From assembly GCA_013396635.1 (NCBI GenBank), contig WBMW01005656.1, positions 124,001 to 188,000 of the forward strand: a stretch of DNA of 64,000 nt, given 5' to 3'. Below the pieces are notes generated by a model. That model searched no databases, was not told the DNA's origin, and was given only the letters and a program-made list of their open reading frames with translations. This document shows positions 26,747-37,822 of this stretch, piece by piece (the first letter of the stretch is position 1; the number at the start of each line of letters is the position of its first letter). A program made the position numbers and the translations under genes. Source of the DNA: Penelope pileata. Taxonomy: Eukaryota > Chordata > Aves > Galliformes > Cracidae.

Positions 26747-29653
26747 AATGTGGTTCATAAGGGCTGGGAGCAAAGTATTGATTTCTGACTTGCTTGTTCA
26801 GAACGAGCTGGTTGCTGGGTCCTCACAGCTCCCATGGCACACAGGCAGGAATGCTCTGGCTGCTCCCCCAATATGGTTTTATAAGACAGATTTATTCTGA
26901 AACCTGTGGGTAGAGAGATAATCAAAAGATGGAAGGGTGATGGAGAATGGATGCTTGCATGAAAAAGGCAGGAACAGAGTCAGAACGTGAAATACTGGTC
27001 AGACCTGTACCAGTGAAGAACAGGCTAACCAGGCCAGGGAGGGAAGCCTGGGATGGACTGGTGACCACCTGGTGTTCTCTGCTTGGTTGTTGGAGTTTGC
27101 CAATATGGGCTGCTCCCACATCCTGCTGGGAACATCCCATCTGCACTTTGGTTAATGTGTGTATTTTGCCCTAATTAATGTGGTCTGGTGGATGGAGCAC
27201 TAGCTCAGAGATTTCATACTGTTCCCTGCCAGGGGAAGGGAAGCGAGTGCCTGGCCTTGGCAGTTCTCCCTGACCCTGTGTGTGTCCAGGGAGCTTGATG
27301 CCTAAGATGTTCCCTCTCTTAGCTGCTGGTGTGCCTGGAGTGCAGAACCAGAGCAGTCAGTGAGGCTTTGTGGTTACAGGGTTGTTCTTCGTTCCCCTTT
27401 TTGGCCAGATACGGCCAAAGCAGAAAATGCCCTTGGCACTGGATGCCTCACGTTTTTGTGTGCTTTAAGAGGAGAGTGGAAGGACAAAGCAGGTGAGGAG
27501 ACTGCTAATTGCTCTGACTTGTTTTAAGTGAGCAGGTGAGCCTGTTCTCAATTCTGTAAGCAAGAAACACCAATACCAAATAATAAACGTTTCTCCCTTA
27601 CATTGGCACCAGGTCCCAGTGAATTTCTTGGTCCTTGTATAAGTTTCATAACAAGCATGGCTTAAAAAGCACCGAGGCTGAAGAAGAGCAGGGGCAGGTT
27701 TCCAGAAGTTGTAGCAGCAAGAGCTGCTGCTTCCTGTAGCAGATGACATTGTCAGCAGAAGCCTTCCCCAGCAGGAAGCTCGTGTCGGGGCTCTGGTTCT
27801 CAGGAGGAAATACAGAGTGGCAGCACAATGGAGACAGCAGCACCATGGTGTCATGTTGATCCCTGACACAGCAGGAGCAGCAGGGGATCATCCTTTCACA
27901 TTTGAGGGATCTGTATGTAAGCTGGAGGTATTGCATTGGAAACCTTGCAGCGTGCTCTGTTGGATAAAATCCCCAGAGGGTTTCTCCAGCAGCTGCTGCG
28001 CTGTGGCTTAAAGCAGCTAGGCCCTGCTCCGGCTGCCTGGGCCTGAGGCTGGAGTTTTGTAAGCGTTGTGCTTGGAAAATGCTCCTATAAAACCAGTTAG
28101 GACAATACTGTGGACTTCCCAATGTGACCTTGTGGTAATGGCCAGGAAGGAGAGCCTGCAGTGAGTCCTGGGAGATGTTTGTCTCCCTGAAAGCAAATCT
28201 CTTTAAGAGAGGAAATTAACATTCAGGCAGAACGTCTCTGTCAGCTGACGATGCCCAGCAAGGACTGGGTTGTAAATTAAAGCCTTTATTTGTGAAGAGG
28301 AAAGCTGTTCTCAGTGCTATAATGAAAACTGTTGTGTCACAGTTGTGATGGGGAAGTTCGAATCATTTAAACAACTTGTCATCATGTGCTGCTCTTTACA
28401 GATGTTACAAACATACCCAGCTGGTTTTTAAACCCTCATCTCCTCCAAGAGAACCTGCTGGACATAATTACAGTGCTGCATCAATATTGACCGCTTACCT
28501 CATCCTCAGCAGTGAGGATTTAGAAGCACTGGGTTTTTTTCAGTGCTTCTTTGTGAAGCTACATTTTCCTTTTACAAATGTAAGAAGTCTTTAGAAACCA
28601 AGGGATTTGTGTTCTTCTTGCATCAGAGCTCCTAGGAGCTTCACACAGACAGCTACATGTCTGCCTCTTTAAATGAAAGAAATCTTTGTGAACCATCTTG
28701 GTGCTGCCTTTCTTGGTTACATTATGTACGGTGCCTAACAGTGGTCCCTGGGTGAACATCAGGGCACTGCTGGTACAGAAGCTCTAGGGAATGGTCATAG
28801 TGCTGCAGATTTCTGGCTGAGCTGTAACGGGCTCCGTAGATGCGCCGAGTCTGTTGCAGTGTTCCTTGTACCATGTAGTTAGCTTGTCACTGGTGTTTCT
28901 CTTAAATATTCTGAAGGTGACTGCTGAATTGCAAGCTCCTGGCTTCTTTGAGATGCCCTTTCAAGATTTTAAAAGGCGCTGTGGTTCTTACTGAACCTCT
29001 CTGAAAGGTGGGATGCAGAGACGAGTCTTTTCCATGTAGTACCTGACGTGTGTGGAAATGTTATTCGTGTCCTTAGAACAGCTTCAGTCTGTCACTTCCA
29101 TTTAAGAGGTGTTAGTGGTATTTGACACCTCACAAAATTTTTATAAAGTAGTTGCTGCAAAGTCTTTTAGCCTAGAAAATAGCTTGTGAAATGTAATGAA
29201 AGCATTCAGAAATCAGGCTTGTTATTGATGACGCTGAAGCCAAAAATACCTGGGAGCGTGAGGATCCATTTCTTTCTTAGCGTGGTGCGTGGGCTCCGCG
29301 TCGCGCTCAGTGTGATGGTTGCTGCAAGCTTACCTGTAACCAAGGCACCTCCTCTCCATAACGAACCTCATAGAGACGTTCGCAGGATTCAGAGCGTAGG
29401 ACTCTAAGTAGAGCTTTTCAAAATCAGCTGTAGAAGAGCTTTATGTTCAGCCAGTAGAGTGGAATATACTGTTATGTTTCCTAATCCTCCTCCTGCTGAA
29501 ATCAATCGCTAAAGATTCCTCTAGCTGTTAACAGGAGTAGGATGGAGCCCCAAACAACGTACCCAGAGCCTTTGACAAGTATTTACTTCTTCAGATCTAA
29601 CAACTCTCTGCTCTCAGAGACATTTAAGAACATAAAAAGAGTGCAAAAATTGT

Positions 29654-29675
29654 AAAAAAAAAAAAATAATAATAA
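29654..29675. repeat. A run with AAT repeat
   Basis: Thirteen A followed by three AAT units in intron 2. It could be the tail of a lost retroposon, but none is recognisable upstream. Confidence 0.9.
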
Positions 29676-30574
29676 TTTCTGTCGGTGGCAGAAATCAAAT
29701 GTTGAAAATAAGATTCCATAAATGTTGTTGGTGGTGATGTGTCATAATAACCTTCATTGTTTGGCTATTTTTTTTTTCTCCAGAATTTAGGGAATACTCA
29801 ATTTCATTTTATCAGGTTAAACGTTTTTCAGGTAGCAGTTTTGAGAAGATGGATAACTGAAATGCAAAAGAATAGATTATTACTTCTCTTTAACTTAATA
29901 TTAATCTTACCTTGGTGTGTACATTTGCCCATGAATGTATTTATTTTTTTTTCTCTCTTTTTTCAATTGTTTTGGTTAAGAATTGCTTCATGGATTCCCG
30001 ACAAGAAAATCAGCACATGCATTCCAAGTGGTGCTGATTATTCCGTCTTCTAACTAAAAATAGACATTATACAAGTTGGCAGTGAAAATAACTTGGTGAA
30101 TAGTAGGGAGTGGGAGAAAGAACAGCCATCTTAGCAGCAATGCCAGGCTGTGACTGCTCGATATTCATGTGCGTCTGTGTAGATACAGGGAAAGTGATCC
30201 TGTCTGTGCAGAGAAACACATGGCTTTGGAATAAGATCACAGAGAACTCTTGGGAGGAGGGAGTGAATTGCACATAACCAGGGGTCCCTTAAATTTGTTT
30301 AGGAGGATAGATCTTGAATTTTGAAGCATTAAGTTTGAATTATGCAAAGAAAGCCAGGCACCTAGCAGAGGCACCAAAGATGGGTGACTACAGCTAAGGC
30401 CTGTGAAAAAGTGGCATCAGTTTCTGGTAAATAAAAATTTTCTTTTGTGTTTCTATCTCTGTATTTCTAGAAACTAGACACTGAGCACAGGTCGTTTTTT
30501 ATTAGCCTGTAAGTAAATCAGACAACTAAGTATACTGTGGTCAGCTGAATTATACCTTATCCTCCTCCATCTTC

Positions 30575-30621
30575 TTTTTTTTTTTTTTTTTTTTTGATTT
30601 TCTCTTAACACTTCTTTATAG
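30575..30621 (+). promoter_or_regulatory. BCR: 3' splice region of exon 3 with T21 tract
   Basis: A run of 21 T (30575-30595) is followed by a second pyrimidine stretch, a TTAAC branch-like motif at 30605-30609 and the TATAG acceptor ending at 30621. The long homopolymer sits only about 26 nt from the exon. Such runs slip in replication, so allele length here may vary. Confidence 0.7.
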
Positions 30622-30726
30622 AGTGAGCCAGATCTGGAGAAAGGCCTGGAGATGAGAAAATGGGTCCTGTCAGGAATCCTGGCCAGTGAGGAAACCTACC
30701 TGAGCCACCTGGAGGCTCTGCTGCTG
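30622..30726 (+). CDS. BCR: BCR exon 3: start of the DH (RhoGEF) domain
   Basis: This exon is 105 nt, 35 codons, phase 0 at both ends, and the same size as human exon 3. It reads SEPDLEKGLEMRKWVLSGIL followed by ASEETYLSHLEALLL. The second half is the first conserved helix (CR1 of DH domains): the E-x-x-Y-x-x-x-L pattern that contacts the switch regions of the GTPase is visible as EETYLSHLEAL. The donor is GTGAGC. Because the exon is symmetric, skipping would keep frame but remove the catalytic CR1 helix. Confidence 0.97.
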
Positions 30727-31234
30727 GTGAGCACTGGTTTCATTTCAAGCCCTGGTACTTGCCTTTTTGCTACTGCTTCCATCCAAAGCTTCCCAGAACT
30801 TCCCGTACCTTGGTTATCAGTTGCTCATTGCAAAGGTACTGATGAGCCCTCTTCTCCAGCAGAGAAAGAGAACCCTAAGGAAATGACAGGATACGGCACA
30901 ACTGAGGAGGTATTACTCTGATAGCATGCAGGAGCACTGTCTTTCAGTATTCAGTGTAATTGTTAGACACGCTGTTCTACATTTGGACACAGATTAAGGA
31001 AACTGAGTGCAAAGTGATTTTAATCACACCATTAATATCCTGGGAAGGTTCACGTACCAAGGGTGGCTGATCCCCATGAGAGAATTTGTTAATGTCTAGC
31101 TTTCAGGAGTTGTGTGAATGCAAATATCACATTAATAGGACGTGAAACAACTCTTTGGAAGGATGTTTTGTATTGTGGCAAGGATGAATGTACTTGGTTT
31201 GCGTGGTAATGATTTCCTTCATCGCTCATTTCAG
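30727..31234 (+). other. BCR: Intron 3 of BCR
   Basis: This 508 nt intron has GTGAGC and TTTCAG borders. The exon 3 frame stays open about 195 nt into the intron before a stop near 30920, so an intron-retaining transcript would add a tail. I see no repeat or RNA gene in it. Confidence 0.9.
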
Positions 31235-31420
31235 CCTATGAAGCCTTTGAAAGCAGCTGCCACCACCTCTCAGCCTGTGCTGACTAGTCAGCAGATTGAG
31301 ACAATATTCTTCAAAGTGCCTGAGCTCTACGAGATCCACAAAGAATTCTATGATGGACTCTTTCCCCGAGTGCAGCAGTGGAGTCACCAGCAACGAGTAG
31401 GAGACCTCTTCCAAAAGCTG
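31235..31420 (+). CDS. BCR: BCR exon 4: DH domain, second conserved block
   Basis: This exon is 186 nt, 62 codons, symmetric phase 0. It starts PMKPLKAAATTSQPVLTSQQ, continues IETIFFKVPELYEIHKEFYD and ends HQQRVGDLFQKL. The IETIFFKVPELYEIHKEF segment is the second DH helix bundle element (typical pattern I-x-x-I-F-x-x-h-x-x-h-x-x-h-H). Nearly every residue matches human BCR. The donor is GTGAGT. The frame runs open from the upstream intron, but the TTTCAG acceptor ending at 31234 and the human match set the start at Pro-Met. Confidence 0.97.
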
Positions 31421-32526
31421 GTGAGTTGGCTGCAATCACCAAACTTCTCTGAACCTCTCATTCATCTCACAGGTGCTGCTACAGCTCCTTCTGGTGACTG
31501 CATAGGCTGAAGGGATGGAAGCTCATACCTACAGTGAATGGCAGGCTTCTGGCTTTGCATCACTGCAGTAAAGGGCTTACAGCAAAAGTTGTTGCTAATT
31601 AAAGACTCCAACAAGCTACACTACTAATACAAATACAGTTTTACAGAAATGTTGAATCTCCAGGATGTCTGCAGTGTCATCAAACCATTCACTTATAGTA
31701 AAGGAAGATGGGGGAATGGCAATGTTTTTTTTTTTTCCTTTAAAAAAAAAAGTCTTTTAACACCAAAAGATAAGTGTTTCTCCTTGTTGCTGAGCTCTCT
31801 CACACATACTTTCCTTCCCTCTGTGGTGCTTTGCTCTACATTGAGCTGCTTTTCTCTGTTTTTACGGTTGTTGCCTTCAGCTCTGCTTTTCTACCACCAT
31901 ACTGGCTTTGATACTCCCCTTGCTGCTGTGCTGATGCAGTCAGTCTGCTACTGAGACTTCTCCAAGCAACCTCAAGAAAATTCTCTGAGTGCAGAACAGG
32001 ACAAAGGCATACAAAGCATATTCCTGAGGCTGAATTAAAATTGCTGGGTTTCTGAGTCAGATGAAGAATTGTTAGCATTCTAGGAGATTCCTTTGGCCCC
32101 TTTAGCCTCTCCGCTAGCATGTGCAGAGAGCAAAGGATTAAAGGGGCTGTTTTTCCTTTTAGAAAAGAAAAGAATCTCCGCATTCCTGAGGTGCTTCTGA
32201 TTCTCAGGGTAGGAGTGACATTCCACTGAGGGGTTTATTGGATGGGGAGTGCACTTTGCCAGGGTCACTCAATTGTTAGCAGCTGTGTAGCCCAGTACCA
32301 GCTCCATTGCCTGTGAAGCAGGGGGAGAAAGACCTGGAAAATGATGTTTCCCGTGCACGCCAGCAGCTCAAGATGAAAATATGGGAATCTGCTTTTCACT
32401 GCCAGCATGTTTTAGCCAGACAGGGTGAAGTTGGTACCTTGGTCAGTAGCTCTGCCTATGCAATTTGAGCGACCGCTTTTAGAAGGCAAAGCCACTTGCT
32501 TGTGGTTGCTGAAGCAAAGATATACG

Positions 32527-32817
32527 TAGGTCACTCTGAAAGTAATGCCTCCTATTTAATTCCATGGAAACTACAACAGGTACAAAAAGCACAATAACAC
32601 TGATAGAGCAAGTTCTCAGCTACAGAGCACTGTTTTTCAACATAATCACCACCATTAGCCCGTTTGCATGGATGAGCTGATCAAGATGCTCTTCGTTTTG
32701 TGGTGTGACAGCTGTGCATGGCCGTCTGGAACATGGCTTTATCTTTCACGTTGCTGTCTCCACTGGTCTGGCACAAATTACAATCCATTTGCAATGTCAG
32801 TGGCTGTTATTCCACCT
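32527..32817. mobile_element. Mariner-like DNA transposon fragment (Galluhop type)
   Basis: It begins with a terminal-repeat-like ggtcactctgaaagtaatgc followed by ctcctattt, which I recognise from chicken mariner (Galluhop) copies. It goes on with gttctcagctacagagc, tttttcaacataatcaccac and catggccgtctggaacatgg, also family-typical. At under 300 bp it is far shorter than a full mariner (over 1 kb), so most transposase sequence is missing. No second terminal repeat is seen before the adjoining CR1. Confidence 0.65.
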
Positions 32818-32820
32818 TTT

Positions 32821-33091
32821 TCACAGAATCTCAGAATGATGGAGGTCAGAGGGGACCTCTGGAGGTCACCTGTTCCACCCTCCCTGCTCAAGCAGTGCCA
32901 CCTAGAGCAGGTTGCCCAGGACCATGTCCAGACAGCTTTGGAGTATTTCCAAGGATGGATTCTGCGCAACTTCTCTGGGCATCCTGTTCCAGTGCTCAGT
33001 CACCTGCCCAGTAAAGAAGTGCTTCCCGATGTTCAGGCAGAACCTCTTGTGTTCCAGGTTGTGCCCATTGCCTCCTGCCCTGTCACTGGGC
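32821..33091 (-). mobile_element. CR1 LINE, 3' part with ORF2 tail
   Basis: The + strand reads tcacagaatctcagaatgat, a CR1 tail in reverse, through ccaggttgtgcccattgcct to tgtcactggg. On the minus strand the open frame 33093-32902 gives a CR1 ORF2 C-terminal signature (HWNRMPREV, then SLEILQSCLDMVLGN). The copy is about 270 bp, 5'-truncated and antisense to BCR. It lies directly against the mariner fragment. Confidence 0.92.
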
Positions 33092-34911
33092 AAGTTTTCC
33101 TGTTGAAACTAAGGAAAAGAGGAGGAAAGAATAAAAAGCAACAAAAACCATCAGGCATGTGGGAGTGAAATATGTTTCTCATGTTGGTGGAATATTTTGT
33201 ACAATTTTTATAACTAAAGGGAAACACTTTATAACTACTTTTTTAGAAATATTTAGTAAATATTATCTCTAATAGTTTTCAAAAAATAAAATTTTTTAAC
33301 CAAAAGCCAATTATTTTTACCAAAGCTTGTTTAGTTTTCATTGTTTTTTTTTTTATTGTCAAGAGGAAAACTTAAACCAACTTGAAAATTTTTGAGCATT
33401 ATTGCTTTGATTGGAAGATCAGTTTTTAATGGAAAAGATGTTTTAATGAAAGCATCTGTAGAGAAGGAAAAAAAAACAAACTCAGAGAGACTGTTCAGGA
33501 GTAGCAGGAAATGGAAGAGCCACACAGTAATGGAGAAACTGTAAAGCTCTGCCATGTTAGTTGGCATCATCCAAACCTGAATGTCACAAGCCTTGCAAAT
33601 GAGCAGCAGTTCTGACAGCTCCTTCTTCAGGGAATTGTGCCCCAGTGGCAGCTGGGGCTGGGTCATCTCTGGCACGCTGAGCACAGCCTCCTTCAGCTTC
33701 AGTCGTAACCATGGGGTTTTGTGTAAGAGTTGAGACAGGTTCCTAATCTCGTGGTAAAATTTGCCATAGAAAATAGCTTCTGTTAGCTAAAGAGTTCTGT
33801 GCAGCAAATGCTCTTCAGAGAGTGCCTTTTTCTCTTCCATCATCTCTTGCATAAAGCTCCATAGAGAGTAGAGATCAATGGTTATGAGAGAAAAGAGCAC
33901 TGTCTGTGAGAAAGTTTGCTGCTCTGCTTGGTGCATCCCTTGGGCAGAGGTGCCAAGGGAGGTGCAGAAATGATAAGGTAAGTGCAAGCTTTTCTGTTAA
34001 CTTCTTTTTAATGGAGTCTTTTATAGCACTCCACCTATTGGCTTGCTACTGACCACACATTTGCAAGCACATTCAGGCTGCTGAGGTGTTTACAGCACAG
34101 CTTGTGCAGCTCCACAAAATAAGAACTGTTCTGTGATCCAGACAAGCTTGGAAGCTACCCAGGGATTTCCCGAGCTGGATCTTATGTTCTCTGGCATGAA
34201 TATGGCTGCAATTAATAAGTCAGCAAATGGGATCAGTGCTAGGGCTCACTGATGATAATGGCTTATTACTGGACTCTGAGGCCTGCTCCATCTTTGTCTG
34301 GACCAGTTGCATGTTCTTTCTGCTTGAAAAATTGTCATTTTCTGTCATGTAAGTGCTGCAGTCACTGCCTTGCAAACAGGTTGTGCTCTGAATCTCTTCT
34401 ATATTTTCAGCACTCTGCTGCCCTTATAACAATGTTTGTTGATGCAGACAGATATAGGTTAATATCTGATTTGTTTTAGTGTGACCAGCATGTGTGCAAA
34501 AGCCAAGAAGTAGCTTAGTGGGGTCACATTTGTGCCATTGGGCTGAATCATTCCTGTCTGATTCATATTTCATGGCAAACATCCAGCAGCTCCAGTTACA
34601 TCATTGAGCTAAAATATTAATAGATACTAATCTGGCAGATCAGAAGGGAAAAATAGATGGCAGTAATAAAGATGTGTCATCCTCACAGACCAGCAAGTGA
34701 ATTCTGTTCAGGGTAGATGGAGCTGGGTGCATGGTACACCTGCCCTGATTAAGCAAAGCTTGCAGGCTAGAGATGTCTTTCTGGGCCTGCTCAGCATTCT
34801 GTATGATTCTTTGTTGTGAAGGAACATGGCTTGATCATTAGATACCAAGGCTAGCCATCCCAAACTGTCATCTTCCCCAGCATTTATTTTATTTTGTTTT
34901 GCTTCCTGCAG

Positions 34912-35019
34912 GCCAGCCAGCTGGGAGTGTACCGGGCCTTTGTGGATAACTATGAAGTTGCTATGGAGACAGCAGAGAAATGCTGCCAAGCCAATGCTCA
35001 GTTTGCTGAAATCTCTGAG
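34912..35019 (+). CDS. BCR: BCR exon 5: DH domain, central helices
   Basis: This exon is 108 nt, 36 codons, symmetric phase 0. It encodes ASQLGVYRAFVDNYEVAMET followed by AEKCCQANAQFAEISE. This is the middle of the DH helical bundle (the Y-x-x-F-V-D-N-Y pattern is typical). Human has GVAMEM where this reads EVAMET. Otherwise it is the same. Acceptor CCTGCAG, donor GTAATG. Confidence 0.97.
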
Positions 35020-36307
35020 GTAATGTCACGGTATTCAGACACATGAGCCATCTGAATCTGACTAATACCCTGCGATGTCACTCCTCTGTATTCCCCAAGT
35101 GTCTTTGCAGCCCTGACTTCTGGAGGAGTTATGACCTCCCCGAGGCTCACTGCTTCAGTTTGTGTTCCTACAGCGATTTGTACTTCGGGCTAATAGAGGT
35201 TATCCTATAGACAGCCTTTATGTGCTGTCCCTACCCAGGGAATCTTGTCATAACAACTGGCATTCCTGCAAACTTCTCAGTTCTGTGCCACCCGCATGCG
35301 TTTCTAGAAGGGAGAGTTGTTATCTGAGCTTCTCAAATATTGCTCCTGCTAATGATGCTCTGTGCAAAAAGCCATCTTTAATGGCTTGCATTATGTCTGT
35401 CAGTGGAATTACAGACTTCACTGGCTTGGGGAGGAGGAGAGAATTGCACAGGAGAATTCTGTTTAAAATAGCAGGTGTGTCAGGCATAATCTAGATCATT
35501 TAGCAGCTGCTCTGATCTCCTCTTTTTTAGAGAAGTACTTTGTGTCAAAGCATTTTGAAGGCTTTTTCCAGGGTTCCCAGGCCACCAGCTTTGCCTGCAG
35601 TGCATGGTCTCATTAACCATTTGCAGTGCAGTGATTATGTCTTGGAGAACTCAGTTGCCAAGAAAACATGAACTTCACATCTGTGTCCTTAAAAACCCTA
35701 CCGTATTTGGAGTGATGATGATGATGCTTCCACATTTGTACTCGTGTCATGCTGAGGATATCAGAGCAGTCAGCATATCAATAATTGTAGCCTCATAGTC
35801 TCTGTGCAAAAAAGAAAAGTCACAGGCATTATTCTCTGCTGTGAAAGACAACTGACTTATCCAAGATCACCTAGCTCTGGGCACAGATAGAAGGAAGTAT
35901 AACCAGGGGGTGCTAAATCCCAATCCTGTGCTTTATTTTTTGGTGGTGTGCGCATGCTGTGGCAATGGCTGCATTGTTATAGACATGCCTTTCTCTTGCA
36001 GGTGATTAAAAATTCTACCATCCCTATGCTGCTGTAGGTGGTTCCTTCTTTTGTTGCATCTCTATTGATGTGAATTCCTAAGAAACCTGATTATTATTTG
36101 AGATGTGTAGGTGCCTGTGACATGGCAATGGTGAAGTCATCAAGAAAGAAAGCATATTTTTCCTTCACTGATTTGAACTGTGACAGGGCTGTCTGTCCTC
36201 CATTCGCTCTTAGGCCCTTCTTCGGAGGAGCAGATAGTCTCTTACATTCCCATGTGATATTTCAAGGTGATTGACTGTCTGCTACGTGGGTTTTCTTTTT
36301 CTTTTAG
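35020..36307 (+). other. BCR: Intron 5 of BCR
   Basis: This 1.29 kb intron contains one ancient MIR-like SINE piece at about 35836-35935 and a short GAT repeat near 35.71 kb. I see no coding or RNA gene. It ends in a pyrimidine-rich CTTTTAG acceptor. Confidence 0.9.
35836..35935 (+). mobile_element. Ancient MIR/CORE-SINE-like fragment
   Basis: The stretch gacttatccaagatcaccta, then ggcacagatagaaggaagta, then taaccagggggtgct and cccaatcctgtgcttta follows the order of MIR-type SINEs (ACTTGCCCAAGGTCACACAG, GGCAGAGC, GAACCCAGG, CTGACTCC, CAGTGCTCTA). Divergence is moderate to high, as expected of a pre-avian insertion. Confidence 0.65.
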
Positions 36308-36368
36308 AATCTAAAGGCTAGAAGCACAAAGGAATCTAAAGATCAGACGACGAAAAATTCCTTGGAAA
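36308..36368 (+). CDS. BCR: BCR exon 6: DH domain, polar loop
   Basis: This exon is 61 nt: 20 whole codons plus one base of a Thr codon finished in exon 7. It encodes NLKARSTKESKDQTTKNSLE. Human has NLRARSNKDAKDPTTKNSLE in the same place, so this lysine- and serine-rich surface loop of DH is the least constrained part of the domain here. Donor GTGAGT. Confidence 0.96.
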
Positions 36369-37280
36369 GTGAGTGATCCATGCAGAGGAGACTGGTTTGT
36401 CAGGACTGCGTGGGGGCTGTTGCCAAACCTCTACTCTCACTTCTTCTTTTTAAATGTTGGAAGGCTGTGGAGTCTCTGCTGGCTTGACATGGGAAATAAG
36501 TTCCCTTTTGCTAAGTGGTAGAGCTTGTGCATAGTGAACTGCATGCATGCATGGGTAAGCCCTTGCCCAGCTTAAAACCTGATGAGTCCCTTTGGGCAAA
36601 ACCAGGCTAACCAAAGGCTGCTGTGTTCTTAAAAAAAACACCTACTACCGAGTGAAAGCACAAACATCATCCTAGAAATAAATGTTACATTTTTTTGCCT
36701 TCTCTAGAGAGCCTGGTCAAGATCAGTTTCCATTGTACTTGTCTTTGTACGTGCACATAGTAGAAGAAAAGCTATGTTTTATGAAGCTTCCATAATGACT
36801 AATACAAAAGCCAATCCCCTTCCTTTCTTGGCCTATTATCAGGGTTTGGAAGCACTCAACAATGTCATGCTGAACTCCAGAAGGAGGGATGCACTGCCAA
36901 CCTTTCAGGGACCTCCTTGGCAACTTTAAGAGTGCAAGGCCCGATTCTGACCTGTGGGACCAGGCAGGTTGCGAGGGGATTGTTGGAAGTGTGCCATGCT
37001 GTGTGCAGTTGTTCCCTACCACCTTGTGTGCTCCTCATCCACTGTGTGACAGGGTATGCTCACAAGTGGGTATTTGTTTGCCGTGGAGCATGTTTATTTC
37101 CTCTGTGTGTTCATGTGTGTTTTATTGGCTGTGTAGCACATTAACCTTAGAGAAGGGTTTCCAGTAGCTCATTGGTTAATAAACCTGTGCCTGTACATTC
37201 AGTGGCATTGGACAAGTTGCTCTGAAGGGGCTGTATTGAGGTACCTCTTTTTTATGTTCCCACTGCATTTTTTTTCACAG
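36369..37280 (+). other. BCR: Intron 6 of BCR
   Basis: This 912 nt intron holds a short GCAT repeat near 36.54 kb. I see nothing else. The acceptor TTTTTTTTCACAG is strong. Confidence 0.9.
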
Positions 37281-37333
37281 CTCTGCTATACAAGCCAGTG
37301 GATCGAGTGACTCGCAGCACGCTTGTGTTGCAT
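37281..37333 (+). CDS. BCR: BCR exon 7: DH domain, start of third conserved block
   Basis: This exon is 53 nt. It completes the Thr codon from exon 6 and then encodes LLYKPVDRVTRSTLVLH, identical to human. This is the start of the long DH helix (CR3) that forms most of the GTPase contact. The residues continue directly into DLLKHT of exon 8. Donor GTAAGT is consensus. It is one of the shortest exons in the gene and is asymmetric, so skipping it would shift frame. Confidence 0.96.
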
Positions 37334-37681
37334 GTAAGTATCTAAAGGGTAGTTTTTGAACTTTTCACCCATTTCCTATTTTCTTCTCCCTTCAAACATT
37401 CCATTGAGCTTCAGGACTGCAAAAATTAAGCTGTTGTGCTGTATAGGGGCCTTTTCTGTTTGTGCTGAGGAGAGAGAGCCCGTGGTACCCTGGTACCTGT
37501 CCAGTGGTGTTACAAAATGCAGAGTATCATTCTCTTCCTCTATAGATACAGCCTTACTGTAGCCTGTCAGAAGCCATGCAGTATCTTCTCTGATGGCTTC
37601 AGTTAGGGACCCTCAGCTCTAGGGGCACTGCTCTCCAGTGCTGCTCATGGTTCTGTTCTTTGCTTGTGTTCCCGCTGGCAG
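37334..37681 (+). other. BCR: Intron 7 of BCR
   Basis: This 348 nt intron has a GTAAGT donor and a CCGCTGGCAG acceptor. I see no embedded element. Confidence 0.9.
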
Positions 37682-37822
37682 GATTTGCTCAAGCACACTC
37701 CAGTGAGCCACCCTGATCATCCACTGCTGCAGGATGCCCTGCGGATCTCACAGAACTTCCTTTCCAGCATCAACGAGGAGATCACTCCTCGTCGACAGTC
37801 CATGACTGTAAAGAAGGGGGAG
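37682..37822 (+). CDS. BCR: BCR exon 8: end of DH and DH-PH linker
   Basis: This exon is 141 nt, 47 codons, symmetric phase 0, same size as human. It encodes DLLKHTPVSHPDHPLLQDAL, RISQNFLSSINEEITPRRQS and MTVKKGE. The first part completes the conserved DH CR3 helix (typical L-L-K-x-T-x-x-x-H-P-D). The NEE segment is the final DH helix and the basic tail links to the PH domain. The single visible change from human in the first block is Val for Ala in HTPVSH. Donor GTGAGT. Confidence 0.97.

Larger units (their letters stand above)
20582..30621 (+). other. BCR: Intron 2 of BCR
   Basis: This 10.0 kb intron is AT-rich over most of its length and has no coding exon that I can support. It contains an ancient CR1 LINE at about 21160-21890, a doubtful MIR-like piece near 23.35 kb, a T16 run near 26.73 kb, an A run with AAT repeats at 29.65 kb and a small cluster of CpG dinucleotides at 29250-29400. 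It ends in a T21 tract that serves as polypyrimidine tract for exon 3. Confidence 0.9.
31421..34911 (+). other. BCR: Intron 4 of BCR
   Basis: This 3.5 kb intron contains a mariner fragment joined to a CR1 tail (32.53-33.09 kb), then AT-rich sequence to about 33.36 kb. After that comes an antisense, protein-like reading frame with a single stop (33331-33987 on the minus strand), reported as a finding. T and A runs occur near 31.73-31.75 kb. It ends CTTCCTGCAG. Confidence 0.9.
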
